Shown here piece after piece: positions 1-7,561 of a DNA stretch of 64,000 bases (position 1 is its first letter; the number at the start of each line of letters is the position of its first letter). This DNA is from Thermomonospora echinospora (lineage in GTDB: Bacteria > Actinomycetota > Actinomycetes > Streptosporangiales > Streptosporangiaceae): assembly GCF_900108175.1 (NCBI RefSeq), contig NZ_FNVO01000005.1, positions 372,001 to 436,000 on the forward strand. Direction: 5' to 3'. The notes below the pieces were generated by a model. The model did not search any database. It had not been told where the DNA came from and saw nothing but the letters and a program-made list of their open reading frames with translations. Position numbers and translations under genes: made by a program.

Positions 1-49
1 GCACCTCGGCCCCCGTGTCGTCGCGCAGCACCACCACTCCCCTGCTCAC
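1..49 (-). CDS. possible 5' end of a leftward gene (partial)
   Basis: A GTG at 49 opens a reading frame that runs leftward off the window edge and encodes VSRGVVVLRDDTGAEV. Only 16 codons are visible, so no family can be named. The hexamer TAGAAT lies about 15 bases upstream and could be a -10 element. Coding is inferred only from the open frame and the lack of any other gene in the 150 bases beyond icmF. It could be noncoding. Confidence 0.3.
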   Translation of the reverse strand, partial: MSRGVVVLRDDTGAEV

Positions 50-153
50 CCTGAACCGAACCTGATTCTAGGGGTGGCGCCGCCCGGATGCGCGGCGGCC
101 ACGCGCGGCGGCCGCCGCCTCCGGCGCGTTCCCGCGGTGCCGGCCGCCGCCTC

Positions 154-3100
154 CTACACGTTCCTGCGGTACTGGCCGCCCGCCTCGAACAGGGCCTCGG
201 TGATCTGCCCCAGGGAGCAGACCCGCGCGGTGTCCATCAGCACCGCGAAGGCGTTCTCCCCGAAGGTGGCCGCCTCACGCAGCCGCCGCAGCGCCGCCGG
301 GGCCTCCTCGCGGTGGGCCGCCTGGAACTCCGCCAGCCGCCGCAGCTGGCCGCGCTTCTCCTCCTCGGTGCCCCGGGCCAGCTCGATCGGGCCGGACGGC
401 TCCTGCGAGGCCTCGGAGGTGAAGGTGTTGACTCCGACGATCGGCAGGCTGCCGTCGTGCTTGCGCTGCTCGTAGAGCATCGACTCGTCCTGGATGCGGC
501 CCCGCTGGTAGCCGGTCTCCATCGCGCCGAGCACCCCGCCGCGCTCGCTGAGGCGCTCGAACTCGGCCAGCACCGCCTCCTCCACCAGGTCGGTGAGCTG
601 CTCGATGATGAACGAGCCCTGGTTGGGGTTCTCGTTCTTGGCCAGACCCCACTCGCGGTTGATGATCAGCTGGATGGCCAGCGCGCGGCGCACCGACTCC
701 TCGGTCGGGGTGGTGATGGCCTCGTCGTAGGCGTTGGTGTGCAGGCTGTTGCAGTTGTCGTAGATGGCGATCAGCGCCTGCAGCGTGGTGCGGATGTCGT
801 TGAAGTCCATCTCCTGGGCGTGCAGCGACCGCCCGGAGGTCTGGACGTGGTACTTCAGCTTCTGGCCGCGCTCGCTCGCCCCGTACCGCTCCCGCATGGC
901 GATCGCCCAGATGCGGCGGGCGACCCGGCCGAGCACCGAGTATTCGGGGTCCATGCCGTTGGAGAAGAAGAACGACAGGTTGTGGGCGAAGTCGTCGATG
1001 TGCATGCCCCGCGCCAGGTACGCCTCCACGTAGGTGAAGCCGTTGGCCAGCGTGAAGGCGAGCTGGCTGATGGGGTTGGCCCCGGCCTCGGCGATGTGGT
1101 AGCCGGAGATCGACACCGAGTAGAAGTTGCGGACGCCGTTCTGGACGAACCACTCCTGGATGTCGGCCATCATCCGCAGGCTGAACTCGGTGGAGAAGAT
1201 GCAGGTGTTCTGCCCCTGGTCCTCCTTGAGGATGTCGGCCTGCACGGTGCCCCGCACCGTGGCCAGCACGGCGGCGCGCACCTCGGCGGCCTCCTGCTGC
1301 GACGGCTCCCGGCCGTGCTCGGTGGCGAAGCGCTCCATCGCCTGGTCGATGGCGGTGTTGAGGAAGAACGCCAGGATCGTCGGGGCCGGCCCGTTGATCG
1401 TCATCGACACCGAGGTGGTCGGGTCGGTGAGGTCGAACCCGTCGTAGAGCGCCTTCATGTCGTCCAGCGTGGCGATCGACACCCCTGAGGTGCCCACCTT
1501 GCCGTAGATGTCGGGGCGTTCGGCCGGGTCCTGGCCGTACAGCGTCACCGAGTCGAACGCGGTGGACAGCCGGGTGGCGGGCTGGCCCTGCGAGAGCCTC
1601 TTGAAGCGCCGGTTGGTGCGGAAGGCGTCGCCCTCCCCGGCGAACATGCGGGTGGGGTCCTCGTCGTCCCGCTTGAACGGGAAGACCCCGGCGGTGAACG
1701 GGAACATGCCCGGCAGGTTCTCCAAGCGCAGGAATCGCAGCAGGTCACCGTCGTCGGACAGCCTCGGCAGCGCCACCCGCGGGATGCGGGTGCCCGACAG
1801 GGTCTCCCGCCACAGCGGCGTGTGGATCTCCCGGTCCCGGACGCGGACCACCAGTTCGTCGCCCGAGTAGGCGTCCCGGGTCTCGGCCCAGCCGTCCAGC
1901 AGGGCCCGCGCCTCGTCGCCGACCTCCTCCTCGGCCGCGGCCAGCAGCCGTTCCAGCTCGGCGACGTCCCCGCCGGCCTCGGCGAGCAGCTCGCGGGCGG
2001 TCCGCAGCCGCTGGCGGCGGCGGGCCGCCTCGGCCTGCGCCTCGGTCTCGGCGTGGTAGGCGGCCACGGTCCGGGCGATCTCCGCCAGGTAGCCGGCGCG
2101 TTCCGGCGGGATGACGGCCTGGATGCGGGAGGAGACCCTGCCGGGCACCCGGGCCAGCGCGCCGGGGGCGGCGGGCAGGCCGTGCTCGGCGAGGCGCTCG
2201 CGCAGCTCGTGGTAGAGCGCGGTGACCCCGTCGTCGTTGAAGCGGGCGGCGATGGTGCCGAACACCGGCATGTCCTCGGGCCGGGCCCCGAACGCCTCCC
2301 GGTTGCGCACCAGCTGGCGGCGCACGTCACGCAGCGCGTCCTCGGCGCCGCGCCGCTCGAACTTGTTGATCGCCACCGCGTCGGCGAAGTCCAGCATGTC
2401 GATCTTCTCCAGCTGGGACGCGGCGCCGAACTCCGGGGTCATCACGTACAGCTTGACGTCGGCGAACGGCACGATCGCGGCGTCGCCCTGCCCGATGCCC
2501 GGGGTCTCCACGATCACCAGGTCATAACCGGCGGCCTGGCAGGCGGCGATGACGTCCCCGAGGTGCTCGGGCAGCTCGCGGGCGCCCCGGGTGGCCAGCG
2601 ACCGGAAGAAGGTGGTGCCCTCGTGCAGGGAGTTCATCCGGATCCGGTCACCCAGCAGCGCGCCGCCGCTGCGGCGGCGGGTGGGGTCCACGGCGATCAC
2701 GGCGATCCGCAGCTTGTCCTCGGTGTCCACCCGGAAGCGGCGGACCAGCTCGTCGGTGAGCGAGGACTTGCCGGACCCGCCGGTGCCGGTGATGCCCAGC
2801 ACGGGCACGGTACGCCCCGCCGCGGCCTCCCGCACCGCCCGCAGGCCGTCCTCGTCGGCCTGGCCCGCCTCGATGACCGTAATGGCGCGGGCCAGCGCCC
2901 GGACGTCCCCGCCGGTCAGCCCCTCGCCCGGCAGGCCGCCCGCGGCCGGGTCCACGTCGCAGTCCCGGATCAGCTCGTTGATCATGCCGGTCAGGCCGAG
3001 CCGCTGGCCGTCCTCCGGGGAGAAGATCCGCGCCACCCCGTGGGCGTGCAGCAGTTCGATCTCCTCGGGAACGATGACGCCGCCGCCCCCGCCGTAGACC

Positions 3101-3381
3101 TTGATGTGCCCGGCGCCACGCTCGGCCAGCAGGTCCACCAGGTAGCGGAAGAACTCCACGTGGCCGCCCTGGTAGGAGCTGATGGCCACGCCCTGCGCGT
3201 CCTCCTGGATCGCGGCCTCGACGATCTCGGCGACCGAGCGGTTGTGCCCCAGGTGGATCACCTCGGCGCCCTGGGACTGCAGGATCCGCCGCATGATGTT
3301 GATCGCCGCGTCGTGCCCGTCGAACAGCGCCGCCGCGGTGACGAACCGGACCGGGTGGACGGGCTTGTACAAGGTGGCCAT
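154..3381 (-). CDS. icmF: fused isobutyryl-CoA mutase IcmF
   Basis: This adenosylcobalamin-dependent mutase interconverts isobutyryl-CoA and n-butyryl-CoA in the cytosol. In one 1075-residue chain it fuses the B12-binding subunit, a G-protein chaperone and the substrate-binding mutase. The order visible is an N-terminal B12 domain with the DGHDAA signature at about residue 21, a MeaI-like GTPase with P-loop GTGGSGKS near residue 200, VETPGIGQGD and NKFE near 340, and the large mutase barrel from about residue 510 to the end. This order and length are those of IcmF, whereas methylmalonyl-CoA mutase is usually split. I prefer the ATG at 3381 to the TTG at 3387 because a promoter -10 element lies six bases before the ATG, which predicts a leaderless mRNA. 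A MarR gene lies just upstream on the same strand. Confidence 0.95.
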   Translation of the reverse strand: MATLYKPVHPVRFVTAAALFDGHDAAINIMRRILQSQGAEVIHLGHNRSVAEIVEAAIQEDAQGVAISSYQGGHVEFFRYLVDLLAERGAGHIKVYGGGGGVIVPEEIELLHAHGVARIFSPEDGQRLGLTGMINELIRDCDVDPAAGGLPGEGLTGGDVRALARAITVIEAGQADEDGLRAVREAAAGRTVPVLGITGTGGSGKSSLTDELVRRFRVDTEDKLRIAVIAVDPTRRRSGGALLGDRIRMNSLHEGTTFFRSLATRGARELPEHLGDVIAACQAAGYDLVIVETPGIGQGDAAIVPFADVKLYVMTPEFGAASQLEKIDMLDFADAVAINKFERRGAEDALRDVRRQLVRNREAFGARPEDMPVFGTIAARFNDDGVTALYHELRERLAEHGLPAAPGALARVPGRVSSRIQAVIPPERAGYLAEIARTVAAYHAETEAQAEAARRRQRLRTARELLAEAGGDVAELERLLAAAEEEVGDEARALLDGWAETRDAYSGDELVVRVRDREIHTPLWRETLSGTRIPRVALPRLSDDGDLLRFLRLENLPGMFPFTAGVFPFKRDDEDPTRMFAGEGDAFRTNRRFKRLSQGQPATRLSTAFDSVTLYGQDPAERPDIYGKVGTSGVSIATLDDMKALYDGFDLTDPTTSVSMTINGPAPTILAFFLNTAIDQAMERFATEHGREPSQQEAAEVRAAVLATVRGTVQADILKEDQGQNTCIFSTEFSLRMMADIQEWFVQNGVRNFYSVSISGYHIAEAGANPISQLAFTLANGFTYVEAYLARGMHIDDFAHNLSFFFSNGMDPEYSVLGRVARRIWAIAMRERYGASERGQKLKYHVQTSGRSLHAQEMDFNDIRTTLQALIAIYDNCNSLHTNAYDEAITTPTEESVRRALAIQLIINREWGLAKNENPNQGSFIIEQLTDLVEEAVLAEFERLSERGGVLGAMETGYQRGRIQDESMLYEQRKHDGSLPIVGVNTFTSEASQEPSGPIELARGTEEEKRGQLRRLAEFQAAHREEAPAALRRLREAATFGENAFAVLMDTARVCSLGQITEALFEAGGQYRRNV

Positions 3382-3383
3382 GA

Positions 3384-3411
3384 CCAAATACTAGGACGTC
3401 CTACTATTTGG
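3384..3411. promoter_or_regulatory. 28-bp palindromic operator at icmF
   Basis: Thirteen of fourteen base pairs are symmetrical in this 28-bp inverted repeat, whose perfect core is TAGGACGTCCTA at 3392-3403. It covers the spacer and -10 of the icmF promoter. The dyad is seen directly. Its ligand is unknown, and the nearest candidate regulator is the MarR protein encoded at 3443-3979. Confidence 0.65.
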
Positions 3412-3417
3412 CGTCCA
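3388..3417 (-). promoter_or_regulatory. leaderless icmF promoter
   Basis: Reading the minus strand, a -35 element TGGACG (3417-3412) and a -10 element TAGTAT (3393-3388) are separated by 18 bases. The icmF ATG begins six bases after the -10 element, so transcription probably starts at the initiation codon. The spacer and -10 lie inside the palindrome at 3384-3411, so a bound repressor would occlude RNA polymerase. The assignment is by consensus only. Confidence 0.6.
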
Positions 3418-3442
3418 CACAAGGGGGTGCGGGAACCGGGGC

Positions 3443-3979
3443 TCAGTGCGCGGTGCTCGTCCAGGGATCGGCCACCTCAGGGCCGAAGTCGCCGGCCGCC
3501 CGCCGGATCCGGCGCAGCAGCCCGCTCAGCGTCACCGCGTCCGGCTCCGCCAGCGCGCCCAGCCCGAAGTCGATGGCGTTGAGCACCTCGGTGGCCGCCG
3601 CCGCCACCTCGTGGCCGCGCTCGCTGATCTCCGCCAGCACCCGCCGCCGGTCGGCCGGGTCCGCTACCCGCCGCACCAGCCCGGCCGCCTGCAACCGGTC
3701 GATGGTGTTGGTGACGCTGGTCGGATGCACCATGAGCCGCTCGCCCATCTTGCCCAGCGGCAGCCGCCCCGCCCGGCTGAAGTGCAGCAGCACCAGCGCC
3801 TCGTAACTGGCGAACGTCAGCCCGTACGGCTTGAGCGCGCGTTCCACCTCGCCCAGCAGGATCTGCTGCACCCGCATCACCGAGGTGATGGCGGCCATGT
3901 GCTCGGCATGCTCGGGCCACCGCCGCAGCCACTGCCGGCGGGCCTCGGCGATCGGGTCAAGGGGGGCTCCGGACGTCAT
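3443..3979 (-). CDS. MarR family transcriptional regulator
   Basis: This 178-residue protein has the MarR winged-helix layout: an N-terminal dimer helix, a helix-turn-helix around LPLGKMGERLMVHPTSVTNT (residues about 75-95), the wing with DPADRRRVLAEIS, and a C-terminal dimer helix. MarR dimers bind short palindromes and are usually released by small phenolic or acyl ligands. The ATG at 3979 is preferred to the GTG directly before it. The gene lies 61 bases upstream of icmF on the same strand, and the palindrome at 3384-3411 sits in that gap. Control of icmF, and a link to branched-chain or short acyl-CoA metabolism, is therefore the obvious inference. The ligand cannot be read from sequence. 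Confidence 0.85.
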   Translation of the reverse strand: MTSGAPLDPIAEARRQWLRRWPEHAEHMAAITSVMRVQQILLGEVERALKPYGLTFASYEALVLLHFSRAGRLPLGKMGERLMVHPTSVTNTIDRLQAAGLVRRVADPADRRRVLAEISERGHEVAAAATEVLNAIDFGLGALAEPDAVTLSGLLRRIRRAAGDFGPEVADPWTSTAH

Positions 3980-4030
3980 CACCGGTCACCGTACCGTTCG
4001 CCGGGCCGGGTGGCCGCGACGAGGTACGGC

Positions 4031-4285
4031 TCAGGTCTCGTCGTCGTCGTCCTCGTCCGGCCGGCCGAGCTCGTCGAGCAGCCGGTCGCGTTCGGTCTCC
4101 AGGGCCGCGACCAGGGCGGCGCGCTCCTCGCGCGCGGCGAGGTCCCCCCCGGCGTCCCCGAAGTCCTGGGGCTCACCGGTGGGCGGGCCGAGTTCGGCGC
4201 GCAGGGCGGCCAGGTCGATCTCGATCTCCCGCAACCGTGCCCACCTGTCGTCGGCGGTTCGACCGCCGGCAGCGTCCGTGCCCAT
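4031..4285 (-). CDS. small acidic coiled-coil protein
   Basis: An 84-residue protein starts with ATG at 4285. It consists of two charged helices rich in Leu, Ala, Glu and Arg, around IEIDLAALRAELG and ALVAALETERDRLLDELG, and ends in a run of five aspartates and a glutamate. There is no signal peptide or membrane segment. The heptad spacing suggests a short coiled coil, perhaps a dimer. It lies 51 bases upstream of the MarR gene in the same direction and may share its transcript. I do not recognise a family; codon usage matches the neighbours, so it is likely a real gene. Confidence 0.65.
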   Translation of the reverse strand: MGTDAAGGRTADDRWARLREIEIDLAALRAELGPPTGEPQDFGDAGGDLAAREERAALVAALETERDRLLDELGRPDEDDDDET

Positions 4286-4474
4286 CTGCCCCCCTTTGTC
4301 CGCCGCTCTGGTGGAGGCACTTTCCCGCGGCCCCGCCGCCCAATCCGGCCGGTGCCCTCCGCCCCGTTCGGCCCGGCCGGTGCCGGCGGGAAGGCCGAAA
4401 CGACCTTCCCGGGCGTTCCATCACGCTCCACACCGCCTACGCTCCGTTCCGAGTGGCGAACGAAGGGACTGAGA

Positions 4475-6124
4475 GTGTCGAAGCCTGTGATCTTGACGGT
4501 GGACGACGATCCGGGGGTGTCCCGGGCCGTGGGCCGGGATCTGCGCCGCCGGTACGCCGAGTCGTACCGGATCGTCCGCGCCGAGTCCGGGCCGCAGGCC
4601 CTGCAGACGCTCAAGGAGGTCCGGCTGCGCGGCGACGAGGTCGCACTGCTGGTCGCCGACCACCGGATGCCGGAGATGACCGGGGTGGAGTTCCTGGAAC
4701 AGGCGATGGACCTGTACCCGTTCGCCCGGCGGGTGCTACTGACCGCCTACGCCGACACCGACGCGGCGATCCGGGCGATCAACGTGGTCGACCTGGACCA
4801 CTACCTGATGAAGCCGTGGAACCCGCCCGAGGAGAAGTTCTACCCGGTCATCGACGCCCAACTGGACGCCTGGCAGCGGCAGGACCGACGGCTGCCCGGC
4901 GAGCTGCGGGTGATCGGGCACCGCTGGTCGACCCGTTCCTACGAGGTGCGCGACTTCCTGGCGCGCAACCAGGTGCCCTACTCGTGGATGCTGGAGGAGG
5001 ACCCCGAGGCCGCGCCGCTGCTGGCGGCGGCCGGGGACGGGTGCGAGCTGCCGCTGGTGGTGACCGCCGACGGCGAGGTGCTGCAGGCGCCGACGGACGC
5101 CGAGCTGGCCGCGGCGGTGGGCCTGGCCACCGTCCCGGACGCCGACTTCTACGACCTGGTGGTGGTCGGCGGCGGCCCGGGCGGGCTGGGCGCCGCCGTC
5201 TACGGGGCCTCCGAGGGGCTGCGCACCGTGCTGGTCGAACGGCACGCCACCGGCGGGCAGGCCGGACAGAGCTCCCGCATCGAGAACTACCTGGGCTTCC
5301 CCGACGGGCTGTCGGGCTCCCAGCTGGCCGAGCGGGCCCGGCGCCAGGCCGTCCGGCTCGGCGCCGAGCTGCTGACCGCCTGCCAGATCGTCGCGCTGGA
5401 GCAGCGCGGGCGGGCCCGGGTGGTGCGGCTGGCGGACGGCCGGGAGATCGCCGCGCACGCGGTCATCCTGGCGATGGGCGTGAACTACCGCCGGCTGGAC
5501 GCGCCCGGGCTGGAGGACCTGGTCGGCCGGGGCGTCTACTACGGGGCCGCGCTCACCGAGGCGCCCAACTGCTCCGGCCAGGAGGTGTACGTGATCGGCG
5601 GGGCCAACTCCGCCGGGCAGGCCGCCGTCCACCTGGCCAGGGTCGCCGAGAAGGTGCACATCCTGGTGCGGGCGGACGGCCTGGAGAAGTCCATGTCGCA
5701 CTACCTGATCCAGCAGATCGCCGAGACCGGCAACATCGAGGTGCACACCCGCACCGTGGTGAAGTCCGGCGCGGGCGAGGACCATTTGGAACGGCTCACC
5801 CTGGCCTCCCCCGAGGGCGAGCGGACGGTGGACGCTCAGTACCTGTTCGTCTTCATCGGCGCCGAGCCGCACACCTCCTGGCTGGAGGGCGTGGTCGAAC
5901 GAGACGCCCGCGGCTTCGTCCTCACCGGGCCGGACCTGGTCGCCGGGGGGCGGCGGCCGGCCGGCTGGCCGCTGCAACGCCAGCCCTACCACCTGGAGAC
6001 CAGCGTGCCCGGGGTGTTCGCGGCCGGGGACGTACGGGCCGAGTCGATGAAACGGGTCGCCTCGGCGGTCGGCGACGGCGCCATGGCCGTCGCGCTGGTC
6101 CACCGCTACCTGGAGAAAGCATGA
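4475..6124 (+). CDS. response regulator fused to a thioredoxin-reductase-like flavoprotein
   Basis: The 549-residue protein starts at GTG 4475, nine bases after AAGGGA. Residues 1-125 form a receiver domain with the acidic pocket DDD (10-12), phospho-acceptor D62, T90 and K113. A middle segment (about 140-220) looks like a small thioredoxin-fold domain. Residues 225 to the end are a two-dinucleotide-domain oxidoreductase, with an FAD site VVGGGPGGLGAA near 230, the motif GGQAGQSSRIENYLGFP, an NAD(P)H site VIGGANSAGQ near 372, and a terminal GVFAAGDVR. The active-site CxxC of true thioredoxin reductases is replaced by a stretch with a single cysteine (YYGAALTEAPNC), so it is not a disulfide reductase. 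Its stop overlaps the start of the kinase gene, so the two are probably cognate. The electron acceptor is unknown. Confidence 0.9.
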   Translation: MSKPVILTVDDDPGVSRAVGRDLRRRYAESYRIVRAESGPQALQTLKEVRLRGDEVALLVADHRMPEMTGVEFLEQAMDLYPFARRVLLTAYADTDAAIRAINVVDLDHYLMKPWNPPEEKFYPVIDAQLDAWQRQDRRLPGELRVIGHRWSTRSYEVRDFLARNQVPYSWMLEEDPEAAPLLAAAGDGCELPLVVTADGEVLQAPTDAELAAAVGLATVPDADFYDLVVVGGGPGGLGAAVYGASEGLRTVLVERHATGGQAGQSSRIENYLGFPDGLSGSQLAERARRQAVRLGAELLTACQIVALEQRGRARVVRLADGREIAAHAVILAMGVNYRRLDAPGLEDLVGRGVYYGAALTEAPNCSGQEVYVIGGANSAGQAAVHLARVAEKVHILVRADGLEKSMSHYLIQQIAETGNIEVHTRTVVKSGAGEDHLERLTLASPEGERTVDAQYLFVFIGAEPHTSWLEGVVERDARGFVLTGPDLVAGGRRPAGWPLQRQPYHLETSVPGVFAAGDVRAESMKRVASAVGDGAMAVALVHRYLEKA

Positions 6125-7539
6125 TGGGAACGCCGATCACGATCGACGAGCTGCGGCCGCTGTTCCTGTTCGAGAAGCTGACCGACGAGCAGCTGACGCT
6201 GCTGGCCGCGCACGGCCACGTCCACGAGTACAAGGCCGGCGTCGAGGTCTGCCGGCAGGGCGATCCGGCCGAGTACCTGTACGTGCTGCTGGACGGCGAG
6301 ATCGCGCTGACCAAGAACGTGGGGGGCCACGAGGTCGAGCTGACCCGCGGCGCCCGGCCCGGCGTCTACGGCGGCGCCACCCAGGCGTACCTGGGCGACC
6401 GGATCGAGCAGCGGTACCAGAACACCGTGCGGACGGTGCGGCGCACCAGGCTGTTCGCGCTGCCCGCCCGCAAGTTCGCGCACATCGTCAGCGAGTGGTT
6501 CCCGATGGGCATGCACCTGCTGGAGGGCCTGTTCTTCGGGTTGAGCAGCACCAAGCAGCTGGTGGACCAGCGCGAGCGGCTGACCGCGCTGGGCACCATC
6601 ACCGCCGGGCTCACCCACGAGCTCAACAACCCGGCGGCCGCCGCCGCGCGGGCCAACGCCGAACTGGGCGAGCTGCTGGCCTCCTCCCAGCAGCGGCTGG
6701 CCAAGCTGGCCGCGCACGGGGTGGACTGCGCGCGGCTCGGCGACCTGGTGCTGACGCAGGAACGGCTGGCCAAGCGGGCCGCACAGGCCGCCTCCCGGAC
6801 CCCGCTGCAGGTCAGCGATGCCGAGGACGAGCTGGGCGACCGACTGGAGGAGCTGGGCGTGGCCGACGCCTGGGAGCTGGCGCCCAGCCTGGTGGCCGCC
6901 GGGTTCGGCGGCGCGGACATCACCGAGGTCGCCGACCTGGTCGGCGCGGAGCACCTGCCGGCGGCGCTGCGCTGGCTGGCCGAGGTGCTGGAGATCGCCC
7001 AGCTTCAGTCGGAGATCACCGACGCGCTGACCCGGATCACCGCGCTGCTGGGCTCGGCCCGCCAGTACTCCCAGATGGACCGGGCGCCCGACCAGACGGT
7101 GGACCTGCGCGAGCTGCTGAACAGCACCCTCACCATGCTCAAACGCAAGATCGGCGAGGGCGTCCGGGTGACCACCGACTACACCGCGGACCTGCCGCAG
7201 GTCCAGGTCTACGCCGCCGAGCTCAACCAGGTGTGGACCAACATCATCGACAACGCCCTGTACGCCATGGGCGGCTCGGGGACGCTGACGGTCCGCACCG
7301 CCCGGGAGGGCGACCACGCGCTGGTGGAGATCGGCGACACCGGCCCCGGTATCCCCGAGGACGACCTGCCGCGGATCTTCACCCCGTTCTTCACCACCAA
7401 GCCGGTGGGTGAAGGCACCGGGCTCGGCCTGGACATCTCCTGGCGGATCGTGGTCGACCGGCACGGCGGCGACATCCGGGTGCACTCGCGGCCCGGCGAC
7501 ACCCGATTCCAGGTGCTGCTCCCGCTCACCGTGAGGTGA
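6121..7539 (+). CDS. cyclic-nucleotide-binding sensor histidine kinase
   Basis: The 472-residue kinase begins at ATG 6121, inside the stop of the preceding gene (ATGA overlap), which indicates translational coupling. Residues 1-130 form a CRP-type cyclic-nucleotide-binding domain (FEKLTDEQLTLLAAHG, then RQGDPAEYLYVLLDGEIAL). The dimerisation helix carries the phospho-accepting H166 in GLTHELNNPAAAA, and the C-terminal ATPase domain shows an N box (NIIDNALYA, about 370), a G1 box DTGPGIP and a G2 box GEGTGLGL. There is no membrane segment, so it senses a cytosolic signal, possibly cAMP or c-di-GMP. Its presumed target is the receiver-flavoprotein encoded just before it, an arrangement in which phosphorylation would control an enzyme rather than a DNA-binding domain. 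Confidence 0.9.
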   Translation: MMGTPITIDELRPLFLFEKLTDEQLTLLAAHGHVHEYKAGVEVCRQGDPAEYLYVLLDGEIALTKNVGGHEVELTRGARPGVYGGATQAYLGDRIEQRYQNTVRTVRRTRLFALPARKFAHIVSEWFPMGMHLLEGLFFGLSSTKQLVDQRERLTALGTITAGLTHELNNPAAAAARANAELGELLASSQQRLAKLAAHGVDCARLGDLVLTQERLAKRAAQAASRTPLQVSDAEDELGDRLEELGVADAWELAPSLVAAGFGGADITEVADLVGAEHLPAALRWLAEVLEIAQLQSEITDALTRITALLGSARQYSQMDRAPDQTVDLRELLNSTLTMLKRKIGEGVRVTTDYTADLPQVQVYAAELNQVWTNIIDNALYAMGGSGTLTVRTAREGDHALVEIGDTGPGIPEDDLPRIFTPFFTTKPVGEGTGLGLDISWRIVVDRHGGDIRVHSRPGDTRFQVLLPLTVR

Positions 7540-7561
7540 CCGCCGGGCGCGGGCGGCGGGA

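Noticed and set aside
1822-3582. A 586-codon plus-strand frame opposite icmF
   Set aside because: It is antisense to a full-length IcmF with all motifs and is rich in Gly, Arg, Val, His and Gln as expected of a shadow frame.
5530-5620. Calling the flavoprotein at 4475-6124 a thioredoxin reductase
   Set aside because: The redox-active CxxC is absent, with a single Cys in the replacement segment, so only the fold is supported.
7540-7561. A terminator between the convergent kinase and penicillin-binding protein genes
   Set aside because: The 22-base gap is GC-rich but has no inverted repeat of useful length.
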